Shown one piece after another: positions 15,530 to 23,937 of a DNA stretch of 39,779 nt. A program made the translations under genes and the position numbers. Below the pieces are notes generated by a model. It was not told the DNA's origin. It saw only the letters and a program-made list of their open reading frames with translations, and did no database searches. The stretch's first letter is position 1. Every line of letters begins with the position of its first letter. Source of the stretch: Armatimonadota bacterium (GTDB taxonomy: Bacteria > Armatimonadota > Armatimonadia > Armatimonadales > Capsulimonadaceae); assembly GCA_025353925.1 (NCBI GenBank), contig JANXNV010000242.1, forward strand, positions 1 through 39,779, written 5' to 3'.

Positions 15530-16049
15530 TCCTTCTGAGCAAAAAGTGGTCGAATGGATCAAATACGTCTTGCTGACCCGGCATGATCCGCCGCTCAGCA
15601 AGCCCTGGACGATTCATCTTGATCAACTCATCGGGACACCGACAAATCGGGAAGAGGTTGCCGCCGTATCTTTTCATTCCTTTCAAATTCTCGTTGAGCA
15701 GATGGAAGCAATGGGGATATCGGACAGTATGATGCCTTCCCTTTATATTCCATTGGTTTGCGCTGAGACTTTAGACATTTGTCATATGGACCGGAGGACG
15801 CTGGTTCCGCAAATCGATTATAATGAGCCGCCCAGCCTGTATCTCACGGATCGTACGCTTCAAACTTTAATGCGGCCCATCGAACGCTACGTTTTCCCTC
15901 TACGGGCGACGGAGTTCTTGGAAACCTCTCGGGATATTTTTGTTTACTACACAGCCACGCGCAGCTTGGAGGACATCGAACACGGATGGGAATACGGCAG
16001 AAGCATCGTTGCCGAATATTATCCGCCTACCTACCAGAACTTGTCATGA
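15459..16049 (+). CDS. Putative immunity protein for the small toxin
   Basis: The 196-residue protein (201 if the ATG at 15444 is used) is acidic, soluble and of a family I do not recognise. It starts inside the toxin-like gene in a different frame and ends with TGA overlapping the glcF start as ATGA. Position directly downstream of and overlapping a toxin domain is the classic place of an immunity gene; that is the only basis for the call. A GTG at 15546 is a start that would avoid most dual coding. The sequence is clearly less GC-rich than glcE and glcF, and has more ATT, TTT and CAT codons, suggesting horizontal transfer. No motif, membrane segment or signal peptide is visible. Confidence 0.55.
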   Translation: METLTLPKIKKNGSRNVDGYYPSDPSEQKVVEWIKYVLLTRHDPPLSKPWTIHLDQLIGTPTNREEVAAVSFHSFQILVEQMEAMGISDSMMPSLYIPLVCAETLDICHMDRRTLVPQIDYNEPPSLYLTDRTLQTLMRPIERYVFPLRATEFLETSRDIFVYYTATRSLEDIEHGWEYGRSIVAEYYPPTYQNLS

Positions 16050-17329
16050 CCATCTCGCAGCATGAAAAAGATTTGATGTCTTGTGTTCACTGCGGCCTGT
16101 GCCTGCCCGCCTGTCCAACTTATCTGGAGACGGGGAGCGAGGCCGACAGCCCGCGTGGGCGGCTGGTGCTGATGCGCAAGCTGCACGAAGGAACGCTTTC
16201 CCCGCAGGACGCCGATGTGACCCGGCATTTGGACCTCTGCCTCGGATGCAGAGCCTGCGAGACGGCCTGCCCCTCCGGGGTGCCGTATGGCCGCATCCTG
16301 GAAACGGCCCGGGAACGGATCAACGCAGCAGATGTCCGGCCAAAAACCGCCGCTTTGTCCCGCTGGGGTCTGCTGGAAACGCTGACCCACCCAAAACTGA
16401 TGACCGCCGCCCTCACAGCGACGCAAATGGTGACGGGCGGCAATGTCCCCGCACCGGCCATTCGCCTGCTATCCGGTGATCCCGCGGCACGAGGACAGTC
16501 CGTAAATCTGCCGGAAACGCTCTCGCCGCCGTTGCCGCCGACAGTTACGCCCGCCGCTGGCATCAAACGTGCCCGTGTGGGCGTTCTGACCGGCTGCGCG
16601 ATGCGGGTGCTGTTTGGGGATGTGAATTCGGACACGGTGCGTGTTCTCGCCGCCAATGGGTGTGAGGTGCTGGTCAATCGGCGTCAGGGCTGCTGCGGGG
16701 CACTGCACGCGCACAACGGCTCCATAGCTCAGGCTCAGGCCATGGCACGGGACCTCATCGACGCCTTCTCGCCGTTTGACGGCCTGGACGCGATTATCGT
16801 CAACTCGGCGGGCTGCGGCAGTCTGATGAAAGAATACGGGCAGCTCCTGGCGGGCGACGAAACCTATGCGCTGAAGGCGGAATCGTTCGCCGCGAAAGTA
16901 CGTGATGTCAGTGAGTGGCTGGATGAACTCGGCTGGGTCGCGCCGCTCAAAGAGGCACCCGGTAAAGAGTCGCCCGGAACACCCGTGACCATGACCTACC
17001 ACGATGCCTGTCACCTGGCACACGGACAGCAGATTCGGGAGGCCCCGCGTTCCCTCCTAGCCCTTCTGCCGAATGTTCGCTGGGTGGAGCTGGCCGAAAG
17101 CGAAGTCTGCTGCGGCTCGGCGGGTATCTACAATCTGACCCAGCCGGAAATGGCCCGCCGCCTGCAGGGGCGCAAGCTGGAAAATATTCTCGCGACCGAG
17201 GCCACGGTTGTAGCCACCGGCAACCCCGGCTGTCTGGCCTGGATCGCGGCAGGACTGAAGGAGCGCGGTCTGCCGGATGTCCGCGTCGTGCATCCGGTGA
17301 CACTGCTGGCGGAGGCTTTGGATAGTTAA
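16046..17329 (+). CDS. glcF: Glycolate oxidase iron-sulfur subunit GlcF
   Basis: GlcF carries electrons from the flavin subunits of glycolate dehydrogenase to the membrane quinone pool. The 427-residue protein has two 4Fe-4S clusters: CVHCGLCLPACP (Cys 13, 16, 19, 23) and CLGCRACETACP about 52 residues later. The C-terminal half has the two CCG domains of the heterodisulfide-reductase/GlcF type: QGCCGALHAHNG and EVCCGSAGIYNL, with the segment YHDACHLAHGQ. The ATG at 16046 overlaps the previous stop (ATGA), so translation is probably coupled to the putative immunity gene, not directly to glcE. gmhA follows after 3 nt. Confidence 0.93.
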   Translation: MTISQHEKDLMSCVHCGLCLPACPTYLETGSEADSPRGRLVLMRKLHEGTLSPQDADVTRHLDLCLGCRACETACPSGVPYGRILETARERINAADVRPKTAALSRWGLLETLTHPKLMTAALTATQMVTGGNVPAPAIRLLSGDPAARGQSVNLPETLSPPLPPTVTPAAGIKRARVGVLTGCAMRVLFGDVNSDTVRVLAANGCEVLVNRRQGCCGALHAHNGSIAQAQAMARDLIDAFSPFDGLDAIIVNSAGCGSLMKEYGQLLAGDETYALKAESFAAKVRDVSEWLDELGWVAPLKEAPGKESPGTPVTMTYHDACHLAHGQQIREAPRSLLALLPNVRWVELAESEVCCGSAGIYNLTQPEMARRLQGRKLENILATEATVVATGNPGCLAWIAAGLKERGLPDVRVVHPVTLLAEALDS

Positions 17330-17332
17330 CTG

Positions 17333-17899
17333 ATGCTGACAAAACACATTGAAGAATTGCAGAAAGACCTGCAAACACTCGTCGTTCACGAAGAAAAGCT
17401 GAACGCACTGGCCGATGCCGTGCTGCATGCGTTTAATTCCGACGGTAAGCTGCTGACTTGCGGGAACGGCGGATCGGCGGCGGAGGCGGCGCATCTGGCG
17501 GAGGAGTTTACGGGTCGGTTTTACCGCGAACGGAAATCTTTGCCGGGTATTTGCCTGTCTATCGACGGTACACTACTGACCTGTATTGGGAATGATTACG
17601 GGTTCGACGAAATTTTTGCCCGGCAGGTGTCGTCGCTGGGCCAGCCGGGGGACGTGCTGATCGCGTTTACGAGCAGCGGCAATTCAGAAAATATCGTACG
17701 GGCGTTAGTTGCCGCAAAGGAACGTGGCCTCGTGACCGGCCTGTTCTCCGGCAAGACCGGCGGGAAGTGCCGGGGGCTGGCGGATTTTGAGATCTGCGTT
17801 CAAAGCGTCAATCCAAGTGCCATGCGTATTCAGGAGTGTCACCAACTGATGCTCCATGCATTGTGCGAGCGCGTCGAAGTGACTTTTTTGGGGCTTTAG
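17333..17899 (+). CDS. gmhA: Phosphoheptose isomerase GmhA (SIS domain)
   Basis: GmhA converts sedoheptulose 7-phosphate to D-glycero-D-manno-heptose 7-phosphate, the first step to the heptose of LPS inner core or S-layer glycans. The 188-residue length is typical. Motifs: CGNGGSAAEAAHLAEEFTGRF (SIS phosphate loop), LTCIGNDYGFDEIF, FTSSGNSENIVRAL, and IQECHQLMLHALCE with the Glu and His that act in catalysis and metal binding. It begins 3 nt after glcF and ends 10 nt before metF, so is probably cotranscribed with both. No other heptose-pathway genes are in the window. Confidence 0.9.
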   Translation: MLTKHIEELQKDLQTLVVHEEKLNALADAVLHAFNSDGKLLTCGNGGSAAEAAHLAEEFTGRFYRERKSLPGICLSIDGTLLTCIGNDYGFDEIFARQVSSLGQPGDVLIAFTSSGNSENIVRALVAAKERGLVTGLFSGKTGGKCRGLADFEICVQSVNPSAMRIQECHQLMLHALCERVEVTFLGL

Positions 17900-17909
17900 A
17901 GAAAACACC

Positions 17910-18800
17910 ATGACTTTTTGCTCAAAACTCACGGCGGGGACGCCGACACTCTCTTACGAATTCTCGCCGCCCAAGAACCCGGCGGGGTGGGCGACTTTGT
18001 ACTCGACCCTGGGCGAGATCAGCCGCCTCTCGCCCGATTTCGTCTCCGTGACTTATGGGGCGGGCGGCTCGAATCGGCAGAAGACCGTCGATCTGGTTAG
18101 CCGGATCGAGCGCGAGCTGGATATCGAGTCCGTGCCGCACTTGACCTGTGTCGGGCACTCCAAAGAAGAGATTCGAGAGATTCTGACGACGCTGCGCTCG
18201 GCGGGCATCCATCACCTGATGGCACTGCGCGGCGATGCTCCGCAGCACGATCCGTCGTACCATCCCCACCCGGACGGCTTCGCGCATGCCAGTGACTTGA
18301 TCGAGTTCGTCAGAGAGAGCTTCGACTTCCATATTGGGTGTGCATTCTATCCCGAAAAGCACCCGGATGCGGCCCACATCGATGAGGATATTCAGTGGTT
18401 GAAGCACAAGCAGGAGTGCGGGGCGCAGTTTGCGACCTCCCAGCTTTTCTTCGACAACGATACTTTCTTTAAGTTTCGGGACAAGGCGACGACGGCGGGG
18501 ATCACGTTTCCGCTGATTGCCGGGATCCTGCCCGTGACTTCCCTCAGTCAGCTTCAGCGGATCGGGGAGCTGAGCGGTCAGGAGATTCCGAAGAAGTTAC
18601 TGGACTTCCTCGGCGAAGGCACGGATAAGGAGATACAGGAACACGGGATCGCCTATGCGACCGACCAGTGCCGCGAGCTGCTGCAGAACGGAGCGGCAGG
18701 AGTTCACCTTTACACGTTCAACCGGGCGGTCGCCGCCGTGCGTATCTCGAAGGCTTTGCGGGCGGAAGGCTTTTTTCCGGTGCAGAAAACGGCAAAATAG
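17910..18800 (+). CDS. metF: 5,10-methylenetetrahydrofolate reductase MetF
   Basis: MetF reduces methylenetetrahydrofolate to 5-methyltetrahydrofolate with FAD and NADH, supplying methyl groups for methionine. The 296-residue (beta/alpha)8 protein has YEFSPPKN with the catalytic Glu near residue 15, DFVSVTYGAGGS, VPHLTCVGHSKEEI, HLMALRGDAP, IGCAFYPEKHPDA and ATSQLFFDNDTFFKF (folate site). The C-terminal GAAGVHLYTFNRAVA is typical of the family. It lies 10 nt after gmhA. The stop is only 6 nt from the stop of the convergent oxidoreductase gene, without a visible terminator between them. Confidence 0.96.
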   Translation: MTFCSKLTAGTPTLSYEFSPPKNPAGWATLYSTLGEISRLSPDFVSVTYGAGGSNRQKTVDLVSRIERELDIESVPHLTCVGHSKEEIREILTTLRSAGIHHLMALRGDAPQHDPSYHPHPDGFAHASDLIEFVRESFDFHIGCAFYPEKHPDAAHIDEDIQWLKHKQECGAQFATSQLFFDNDTFFKFRDKATTAGITFPLIAGILPVTSLSQLQRIGELSGQEIPKKLLDFLGEGTDKEIQEHGIAYATDQCRELLQNGAAGVHLYTFNRAVAAVRISKALRAEGFFPVQKTAK

Positions 18801-18806
18801 ACTTGT

Positions 18807-19826
18807 TTAGACAGCAACCTTCTGCCCGGAGCGTGCGCTGAGGGCCACGGCGTCCAGCACGCGCATGTTGCTAACTCCGTCTTGGGCAGGCAGCAGAAAG
18901 ACGTTTTCGCCGCGTATCCGCCGGGACATCGCCTCGATTTCGCCCAGGTACATGTTTCCCGGCGGTGAGTTGTGCAGCGTGTTTTGCCCCTCCTGGGAAA
19001 CGCAGTATTCTCCCACTTCCATCCCCACGCCTACGACCTGACCATTCAGCAGAAAGCGCGAAACGTAGACGCTTCCCGCACTCCCCACGATCTCATAGGC
19101 GACCCTCTGTGTCTGCGAGAAAGAGCAGTCGATCAGTGCCATGCCACCGTCCGGGAACTCCATCAGTGCGGTGGTCGTCGTGTCGATCCCCGTCGACGGA
19201 TCGTAGAGCGACTTCGCCGTGACGACCGTCGGCTCCATCCCGAAGGCGCGGCGGGCGATATGCAGGCAGTAGCACCCGATCTCGAATAACGCGCCGCCGC
19301 CCATGCTCATATCCCGCCGCCCGTGCTCCTCTTCCGGCTGCCGGTAGGAGAACGAGGCCCGCACCAGGCGGATATCGCCCAGTGTTTCCGACTGGACCAG
19401 AGCCGCCACTTCAGTTTGCACGGGATGGTAGCAGTACATAAACGCTTCAGAGAGAATCACCCCGTTCGCTTCCGCCGTCTCCGCCATCTCCTCGGCTTCG
19501 ACTGCGTTCAAGGCCAGCGGCTTTTCGCACAGCACATGCTTGCCGTTGTTCATGGCCTCCACCGCCCACCCGAGGTGGAGGTTGTTCGGCAGAGGCAGAT
19601 AGATTGCATCGACATTCGCATCGGCGATCAGCGAATCGTAGTCCCCGTACGCCGCTACTCCCGGCCCGGCCTTGCCCGCGATCTCCGCCGCCTTTTCCCG
19701 GCTGCGCGAGGCGACAGCGGTCAGCTCGGCGTCCCCGCAGCCCAGGATCGCCGGAATAACGGCCCCCTGCGCCACCCGCGCGGTCGCCCCGATGACGCCC
19801 CAGCGTACTTTTCGTAGTTCGGTCAT
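18807..19826 (-). CDS. Gfo/Idh/MocA family oxidoreductase
   Basis: The 339-residue protein has an N-terminal nucleotide-binding domain with RWGVIGATARVAQGAVIPAI (note G-x-T-A-R in the loop), the signature CEKPLALN with catalytic Lys at about 100, LSEAFMYCYHPVQ, and GGGALFEIGCYCLHIARRAFG in the catalytic domain. That last segment, with Tyr-Cys-x-His, is closest to the glucose-fructose oxidoreductase/dehydrogenase-like and trans-dihydrodiol-dehydrogenase branch. The substrate is unknown. AAGGATC stands about 8 nt ahead of the ATG. It is divergent from the GH65-like lipoprotein gene over a 55-bp gap, so shared regulation with that glycosidase is possible. Confidence 0.9.
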   Translation of the reverse strand: MTELRKVRWGVIGATARVAQGAVIPAILGCGDAELTAVASRSREKAAEIAGKAGPGVAAYGDYDSLIADANVDAIYLPLPNNLHLGWAVEAMNNGKHVLCEKPLALNAVEAEEMAETAEANGVILSEAFMYCYHPVQTEVAALVQSETLGDIRLVRASFSYRQPEEEHGRRDMSMGGGALFEIGCYCLHIARRAFGMEPTVVTAKSLYDPSTGIDTTTTALMEFPDGGMALIDCSFSQTQRVAYEIVGSAGSVYVSRFLLNGQVVGVGMEVGEYCVSQEGQNTLHNSPPGNMYLGEIEAMSRRIRGENVFLLPAQDGVSNMRVLDAVALSARSGQKVAV

Positions 19827-19869
19827 AGCTGATCCTTTGAGTTTGCAGGACTTTACGCCCCTTCCCGCG

Positions 19870-19875
19870 TATTCT
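19870..19875 (+). promoter_or_regulatory. -10-like box directly before the GH65 gene (possible leaderless start)
   Basis: TATTCT ends 6 nt before the ATG at 19882 and no Shine-Dalgarno is present. No convincing -35 is visible at 16-18 bp, so this rests on the shared spacing with glcE, mnmE and the dioxygenase. Confidence 0.4.
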
Positions 19876-19881
19876 ACCCGT

Positions 19882-21552
19882 ATGAATGCCCGCTTTGTAC
19901 CTGCCCTCCTTTTGACTTGCCTGCTGCTCGCCGGATGCCATCATGACCCCGCCGCCCTCCCCCCGACACCTAGCACCCATGACGAAGCCGCCGCTGCCAA
20001 TGCGCTCTTTCTCAACCAGAAAACCTTCGATCCGTGGTTGCTGACTAACACCGCTTCCAATAGCCCGGTTGCCTTTTACAAAAGCGATGGGGAACACAGT
20101 TTTCTCTTGGCGTCAAATGGAATTATCACGCAGACATTCCAGGCAGGTATCTACATTGATGGGCAGCTTGCCGCAGGAGTGCCGAACCCTCTGTCAGCTC
20201 AAGGCTCTGAGGGGCGGCATATACAGAGGCTGAATATGCGTAATGGCACGCTTGAAACGAACCCCACTGTTTTCCTGGGCGAGATCTACCCGAAACCCAT
20301 GCGCCCTGCGACCGATTGGCCGCTTCTCTGGAAGACCTCCGACATCGAAATCACCGGCGACCCGGAGGCGCAGCAGGTGACACATGCGAATCTGTTTTAC
20401 CTGCTGTCATCTACCTACCCCGGCAGTGACCATTCCATTCCGCCGATGGGGCTTTCCTCCACTATCTACGGCGGGCACATTTTTTGGGACGCCGAAATAT
20501 TCATGCTTCCGGCGTTGATCGTCCAGCACCCGGAGTACGCCAAGCCGATTATCGACTATCGTTTTAAGCTGCTCGGCCAGGCGAAGAAAAACGCGGCGGC
20601 GCATGGGTTCGCCGGGGCTGAATACCCCTGGGAGAGCGCGGACACGGGAAAAGAGATGGTCGGGGCGGAGTTCGCCAAAGAGCGGCACATCACTGCGGAT
20701 GTCGGCTGGGCGGCCTGGCAATACTACCTTTGGACGGGCGACAAAGCCTACTTGAAGAAGGAAGGGTGGCCGCTATTGCAGGCGACAGCGCAGTATTGGG
20801 TGTCCCGGGTCTCGCGAAGTGCGGACGGGCGTTACCATATCAAAGGGGTGCTGGGGCCGGACGAGACGGCGGGCGTGGTGGATGACGATGCCTGGACGAT
20901 GGGGATCGTGAGCGCAAATCTGACGGCGGCGACTGCGGCGGCGTCGCTGATGGCTGATACAGATCCAGAAACAACGCGATGGGCGGAGATTGCTTCTAAA
21001 TTGGTGCTGCCGAGCGACAAGTCCCATCAATTCCCTGCCGAGAACGCCAAGCCGATGACTGAGCGGTTCGCGGCCAAGCAGGCCGATGCCCTGCTGCTCT
21101 GCTACCCCTTAAACCGCGTCTCGGACCCGGCAGTGATGGGGCCGATGCTGGACTTCTACAGCACGCATACGATCAAAAATGGTCCGGCGATGACGGCCAG
21201 CATGGAGTCGATTATCGCGGCGCGGTTAGGACGTGGGCAGTCGTCTCTGGACCTATTCCACGACTCCTACCGGCCCTTTATGCGCGGCCCGTGGGATGCC
21301 TTCGCCGAAAAGCGCACCAGCAACCGGGTGTACTTTTGCACGGGCATGGGCGGCTGCCTGCAAAGCGTGCTTTACGGTTTTGCCGGGCTGAACTTCAGCG
21401 CGAAGGGGGCACGAGTGGCCGGGGAACTGTTCGCCGACCCGCACCTGCCGCCTGGGTGGACCGGCTTGACCGTGAAGGGCGTAAAGTATCACGGCAAAAC
21501 TTATGACGTGGCGATCACAGCGGGCAGCAAAGTCGCGGTGACAGCGTTATGA
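19882..21552 (+). CDS. GH65-like glycoside hydrolase/phosphorylase lipoprotein
   Basis: The 556-residue protein has a lipoprotein signal peptide (LLLTCLLLAGC, lipidated Cys19), placing it on the outer face of a membrane. The body matches the (alpha/alpha)6-barrel family GH65: MGLSSTIYGGHIFWDAEIFM (the substrate-binding H-x-F-W-D segment), GAEYPWESADTG, ITADVGWAAWQYYLWTGD, and VLGPDETAG with Glu328 at the general-acid position of GH65 enzymes. Relatives act on alpha-glucosides such as kojibiose, trehalose and maltose, or on the glucosyl-galactosyl-hydroxylysine of collagen. Which of these applies cannot be told. The N-terminal beta-sandwich domain is short. The stop overlaps the start of a potassium channel gene as ATGA. 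Confidence 0.82.
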   Translation: MNARFVPALLLTCLLLAGCHHDPAALPPTPSTHDEAAAANALFLNQKTFDPWLLTNTASNSPVAFYKSDGEHSFLLASNGIITQTFQAGIYIDGQLAAGVPNPLSAQGSEGRHIQRLNMRNGTLETNPTVFLGEIYPKPMRPATDWPLLWKTSDIEITGDPEAQQVTHANLFYLLSSTYPGSDHSIPPMGLSSTIYGGHIFWDAEIFMLPALIVQHPEYAKPIIDYRFKLLGQAKKNAAAHGFAGAEYPWESADTGKEMVGAEFAKERHITADVGWAAWQYYLWTGDKAYLKKEGWPLLQATAQYWVSRVSRSADGRYHIKGVLGPDETAGVVDDDAWTMGIVSANLTAATAAASLMADTDPETTRWAEIASKLVLPSDKSHQFPAENAKPMTERFAAKQADALLLCYPLNRVSDPAVMGPMLDFYSTHTIKNGPAMTASMESIIAARLGRGQSSLDLFHDSYRPFMRGPWDAFAEKRTSNRVYFCTGMGGCLQSVLYGFAGLNFSAKGARVAGELFADPHLPPGWTGLTVKGVKYHGKTYDVAITAGSKVAVTAL

Positions 21553-22640
21553 AACGCCCTGCACTCATGCCGAGCCTGCGGGAAGTCCTGCGAAACCCCT
21601 TGCTGCGTCTGCGGCTGGCATTGATTGCGGGCTTCGTGCTGCTGTCGGGCGGCACGGCGGGCTATATCGGGATCGAGCACTACAGTCCGCTCGATGCCCT
21701 GTTTATGACCGTGATCACGCTCAGCAGTGTCGGGTACGGCGAAGTGCATGCGCTGGACCGGGCGGGTCAGGTCTTTACGATTATCTTGATTTTGTTTGGT
21801 TTGGGAACGGCGGCGTGGCTGTTTACGACTGTGATCGAAGCGTTTGTCAGCGAGCAGACCCTGCTCCTGATTTCGCGGAAAAGGATGGGCCGCGTGGTGA
21901 GTTCCCTGAAAGAGCATTATATCGTCTGCGGCTATGGCCGGATCGGGCAGCAGATCGCGCTGGGATACCGGCAAAACAAAGTGCCGTATGTTATTATCGA
22001 GCAGGAGCCGAGCCGACTGGAAATGCTGCGCGAAGCCAATATCCCGCATGTCGAAGGGGATGCCGCCGACGATGAAGTCCTCAAAAGTGCGGGCATCGAG
22101 CGTGCCGCTGCCCTGATCGCCGTCACGCCGACCGATGCCATCAACACCTTTATCGTGCTGTCCGCCCGGGGCCTCTGCCGGGACCTTTATATCGTCTCCC
22201 GCGCGGATACGCACCAGAATGAAGCCAAACTCCTGCGGGCCGGGGCGAATAAAGTGGTCTCCCCACATATCCTAGGCGGACGCTGGATGGCGGTGACCGC
22301 GATCAACCCGGCTGTCACCGATTTCGTGACCGCGATGACCGACACGGATCACACGGAGTTTCTGCTGAGTGAATTCACAGTGACCGACGACTCGGCCTGC
22401 GCAGGTATGACGTTCGCGGCGGCCGCCTTGAAAGAGAAAACCGGGGCACTGGTGGTCGCGATCCGCTCGAGCGGTCCAACAGGCGATTTCACACCCAATC
22501 CTCCCGACGACCGCCGCCTGGCTTCCGGGGACACGCTGATCAGTATCGGCTCACCGACCCAGCTCACGCAGCTCGCCAAGCTGCTGAGTCCGGCCCGTCC
22601 GCAGGCAATTCTGCGGCGCGGGCTGCCTGCGGTGGAATAA
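21549..22640 (+). CDS. Potassium channel protein with RCK/TrkA domains (MthK/Kch type)
   Basis: The 363-residue protein has two membrane helices (about residues 20-42 and 75-97) around a pore loop with filter TLSSVGYGE, a small variation on TVGYG. It then has a Rossmann RCK-N (TrkA-N) domain starting HYIVCGYGRIGQQIA, with ligand Glu at IIEQEP and a second acidic loop VEGDAADD, and an RCK-C domain from about residue 270. Two helices plus RCK domains fit ligand-gated K+ channels such as MthK, which work as tetramers. The ATG overlaps the stop of the glycosidase gene (ATGA), so they are translated together, though no functional link is obvious. Confidence 0.92.
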   Translation: MKRPALMPSLREVLRNPLLRLRLALIAGFVLLSGGTAGYIGIEHYSPLDALFMTVITLSSVGYGEVHALDRAGQVFTIILILFGLGTAAWLFTTVIEAFVSEQTLLLISRKRMGRVVSSLKEHYIVCGYGRIGQQIALGYRQNKVPYVIIEQEPSRLEMLREANIPHVEGDAADDEVLKSAGIERAAALIAVTPTDAINTFIVLSARGLCRDLYIVSRADTHQNEAKLLRAGANKVVSPHILGGRWMAVTAINPAVTDFVTAMTDTDHTEFLLSEFTVTDDSACAGMTFAAAALKEKTGALVVAIRSSGPTGDFTPNPPDDRRLASGDTLISIGSPTQLTQLAKLLSPARPQAILRRGLPAVE

Positions 22641-22712
22641 ATGCCGCAGGCTTTCAAATTAAATGTAAGCCTTTGAGCCAAATCGGCAATAATTCCCTGG
22701 TTTTTTGTCGAA

Positions 22713-23221
22713 ATGCCTCTTTTGTCAGATATTGTGCTAGACTGCCTTTACGATTTTACCGGAGGCACCGCAGGCATTGCCGCTCCTTGCGGCAGGGTGA
22801 TTCAGGGGCCAGGCGGCTTTCTCTACGGAACGACTGACACCGGCGGGTCAAATAACGTCGGGACAGCATACAAAATCGCACGGGACGGCAGCGGTTTTAC
22901 GCTGCTTCATGCCTCCGCCGGCGGCAGCGGCTCGGACGGGGGCACCGCATTCACAATCTCGGCTATCAACGGTCAATTCAGCAGTTCTTCGTCTTGGACA
23001 GCGGCCAGAACCTGTTTGAGACGACCGATCCCAGCGGAAACAATGCACTGGTGGCAATCGGCCAGAGTGCCGAAGGGTTCCTGGCACCCTCACAGACCTA
23101 CCGGCTAACGTCCCCCGCCTCGGTGCCGGAGCCGTCTTCGGGCCTGAGCCTTCTGGTACTCTCCGCTCTCGTCCTGATCCCGGTGGGCCTGGCGGTCCGC
23201 AAGCAGCGCAAACTCGTCTGA
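22713..23221 (+). pseudogene. Decayed GloVer-repeat protein with PEP-CTERM end (frameshifted remnant)
   Basis: The first frame (22713-23108) encodes VIQGPGGFLYGTTDTGGSNNVG and AYKIARDGSGFTLLHA, one unit of the GloVer-type repeat (GxLYGTT...GGxxxxGT...) seen in many exported proteins. Around 22975-22995 the similarity moves to another frame, in which FVLDSGQNLFETTDPSG leads to VPEPSSG, a hydrophobic segment and RKQRKLV, a PEP-CTERM sorting signal. The intact protein would need both frames, there is no signal peptide, and only one repeat unit remains instead of several. I read it as a gene remnant with a frameshift and internal deletions. Its ending shows the same sorting class as the collagen-like protein at 1-498. 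Confidence 0.7.
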
Positions 23222-23245
23222 GAACGGCGAGGCCGTGACACTCAA

Positions 23246-23276
23246 ACGGCCCACCCCTCTCATTGGGTTGGGCCGT
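23246..23276. terminator. Inverted repeat between convergent genes, possible terminator
   Basis: ACGGCCCACCC (23246-23256) pairs with GGGTTGGGCCGT (23265-23276), with a small bulge. It lies between the PEP-CTERM remnant and the end of the minus-strand gene at 23302. There is no good T-tract on either side, so termination is uncertain. Confidence 0.4.
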
Positions 23277-23301
23277 AATGATTTAGGTGTGCTGTCGTTT
23301 A

Positions 23302-23895
23302 TTATTTCAGCAGCGCATTCCCAGCAGAGACCAGCCACTCCCGATCGGCTTCGCGCAGATACTCGCCGAAGACGATCTCTTCCCCGCGTCCCTGCACCGT
23401 CAGTATTCCCGAGTCGAGACCCGGCGGGATACGCCGCAGCAGAAAGCCTCGGACATCCGGCCGTGCCAGCCGCCGCTCCGTCACTTGCCCCCAGGCCCAG
23501 TGCTGGACCGTCACCCAGGCATACCCAATCTCCACGCGTTCGTGTGCCGAGATGGGGCGCAAAATCACCGCCAGCGTCCAGAAGCCCAGACCCACCGCCA
23601 GCAGCAAGGCGAGCCAGAGCCAGAGGTCGTAGTGGTTCAGCGAAACTGGGAGGCCGCCGGGGGAGATCTGCGTCATGAAGAGAACGCTGCGATGCAGGAT
23701 CAGCAGGAGTGTCCCGGTATAGAGAGTGACCAGCAGGTTGCCCAGCAGCACGGCGGAGAAAAACCAGATGGGGGGCGAAACACCCGCCGGGGGAAGGGTG
23801 AGGACGACCGCCCCGCTGTCCTCACGTGTGATCTGTACGCGGCAGCCGCCAGGCCGCTCGCGGGCACCGGCGACTTCGTCCAGGATCGTAGTCAT
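23302..23895 (-). CDS. Membrane protein with a bacterial PH-like C-terminal domain
   Basis: The 197-residue protein has two transmembrane helices (PPIWFFSAVLLGNLLVTLY at about 41-65 and LWLWLALLLAVGLGFWTL at about 90-110), a short cytoplasmic N-terminus and a C-terminal beta-rich region ending GEEIVFGEYLREADREWLVSAGNALL. The last part, with alternating strands and a final helix, resembles bPH/DUF2244-type membrane proteins; this is pattern likeness only. It is the third gene of a minus-strand series after pspA and a J-like protein, with about 42 nt between genes, which suggests a role in the membrane-stress response together with PspA. No function can be given. Confidence 0.6.
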   Translation of the reverse strand: MTTILDEVAGARERPGGCRVQITREDSGAVVLTLPPAGVSPPIWFFSAVLLGNLLVTLYTGTLLLILHRSVLFMTQISPGGLPVSLNHYDLWLWLALLLAVGLGFWTLAVILRPISAHERVEIGYAWVTVQHWAWGQVTERRLARPDVRGFLLRRIPPGLDSGILTVQGRGEEIVFGEYLREADREWLVSAGNALLK

Positions 23896-23937
23896 GTGAA
23901 ACCGTCACAGTTCTAAATTCCGAGTTAAGATTCCAAG

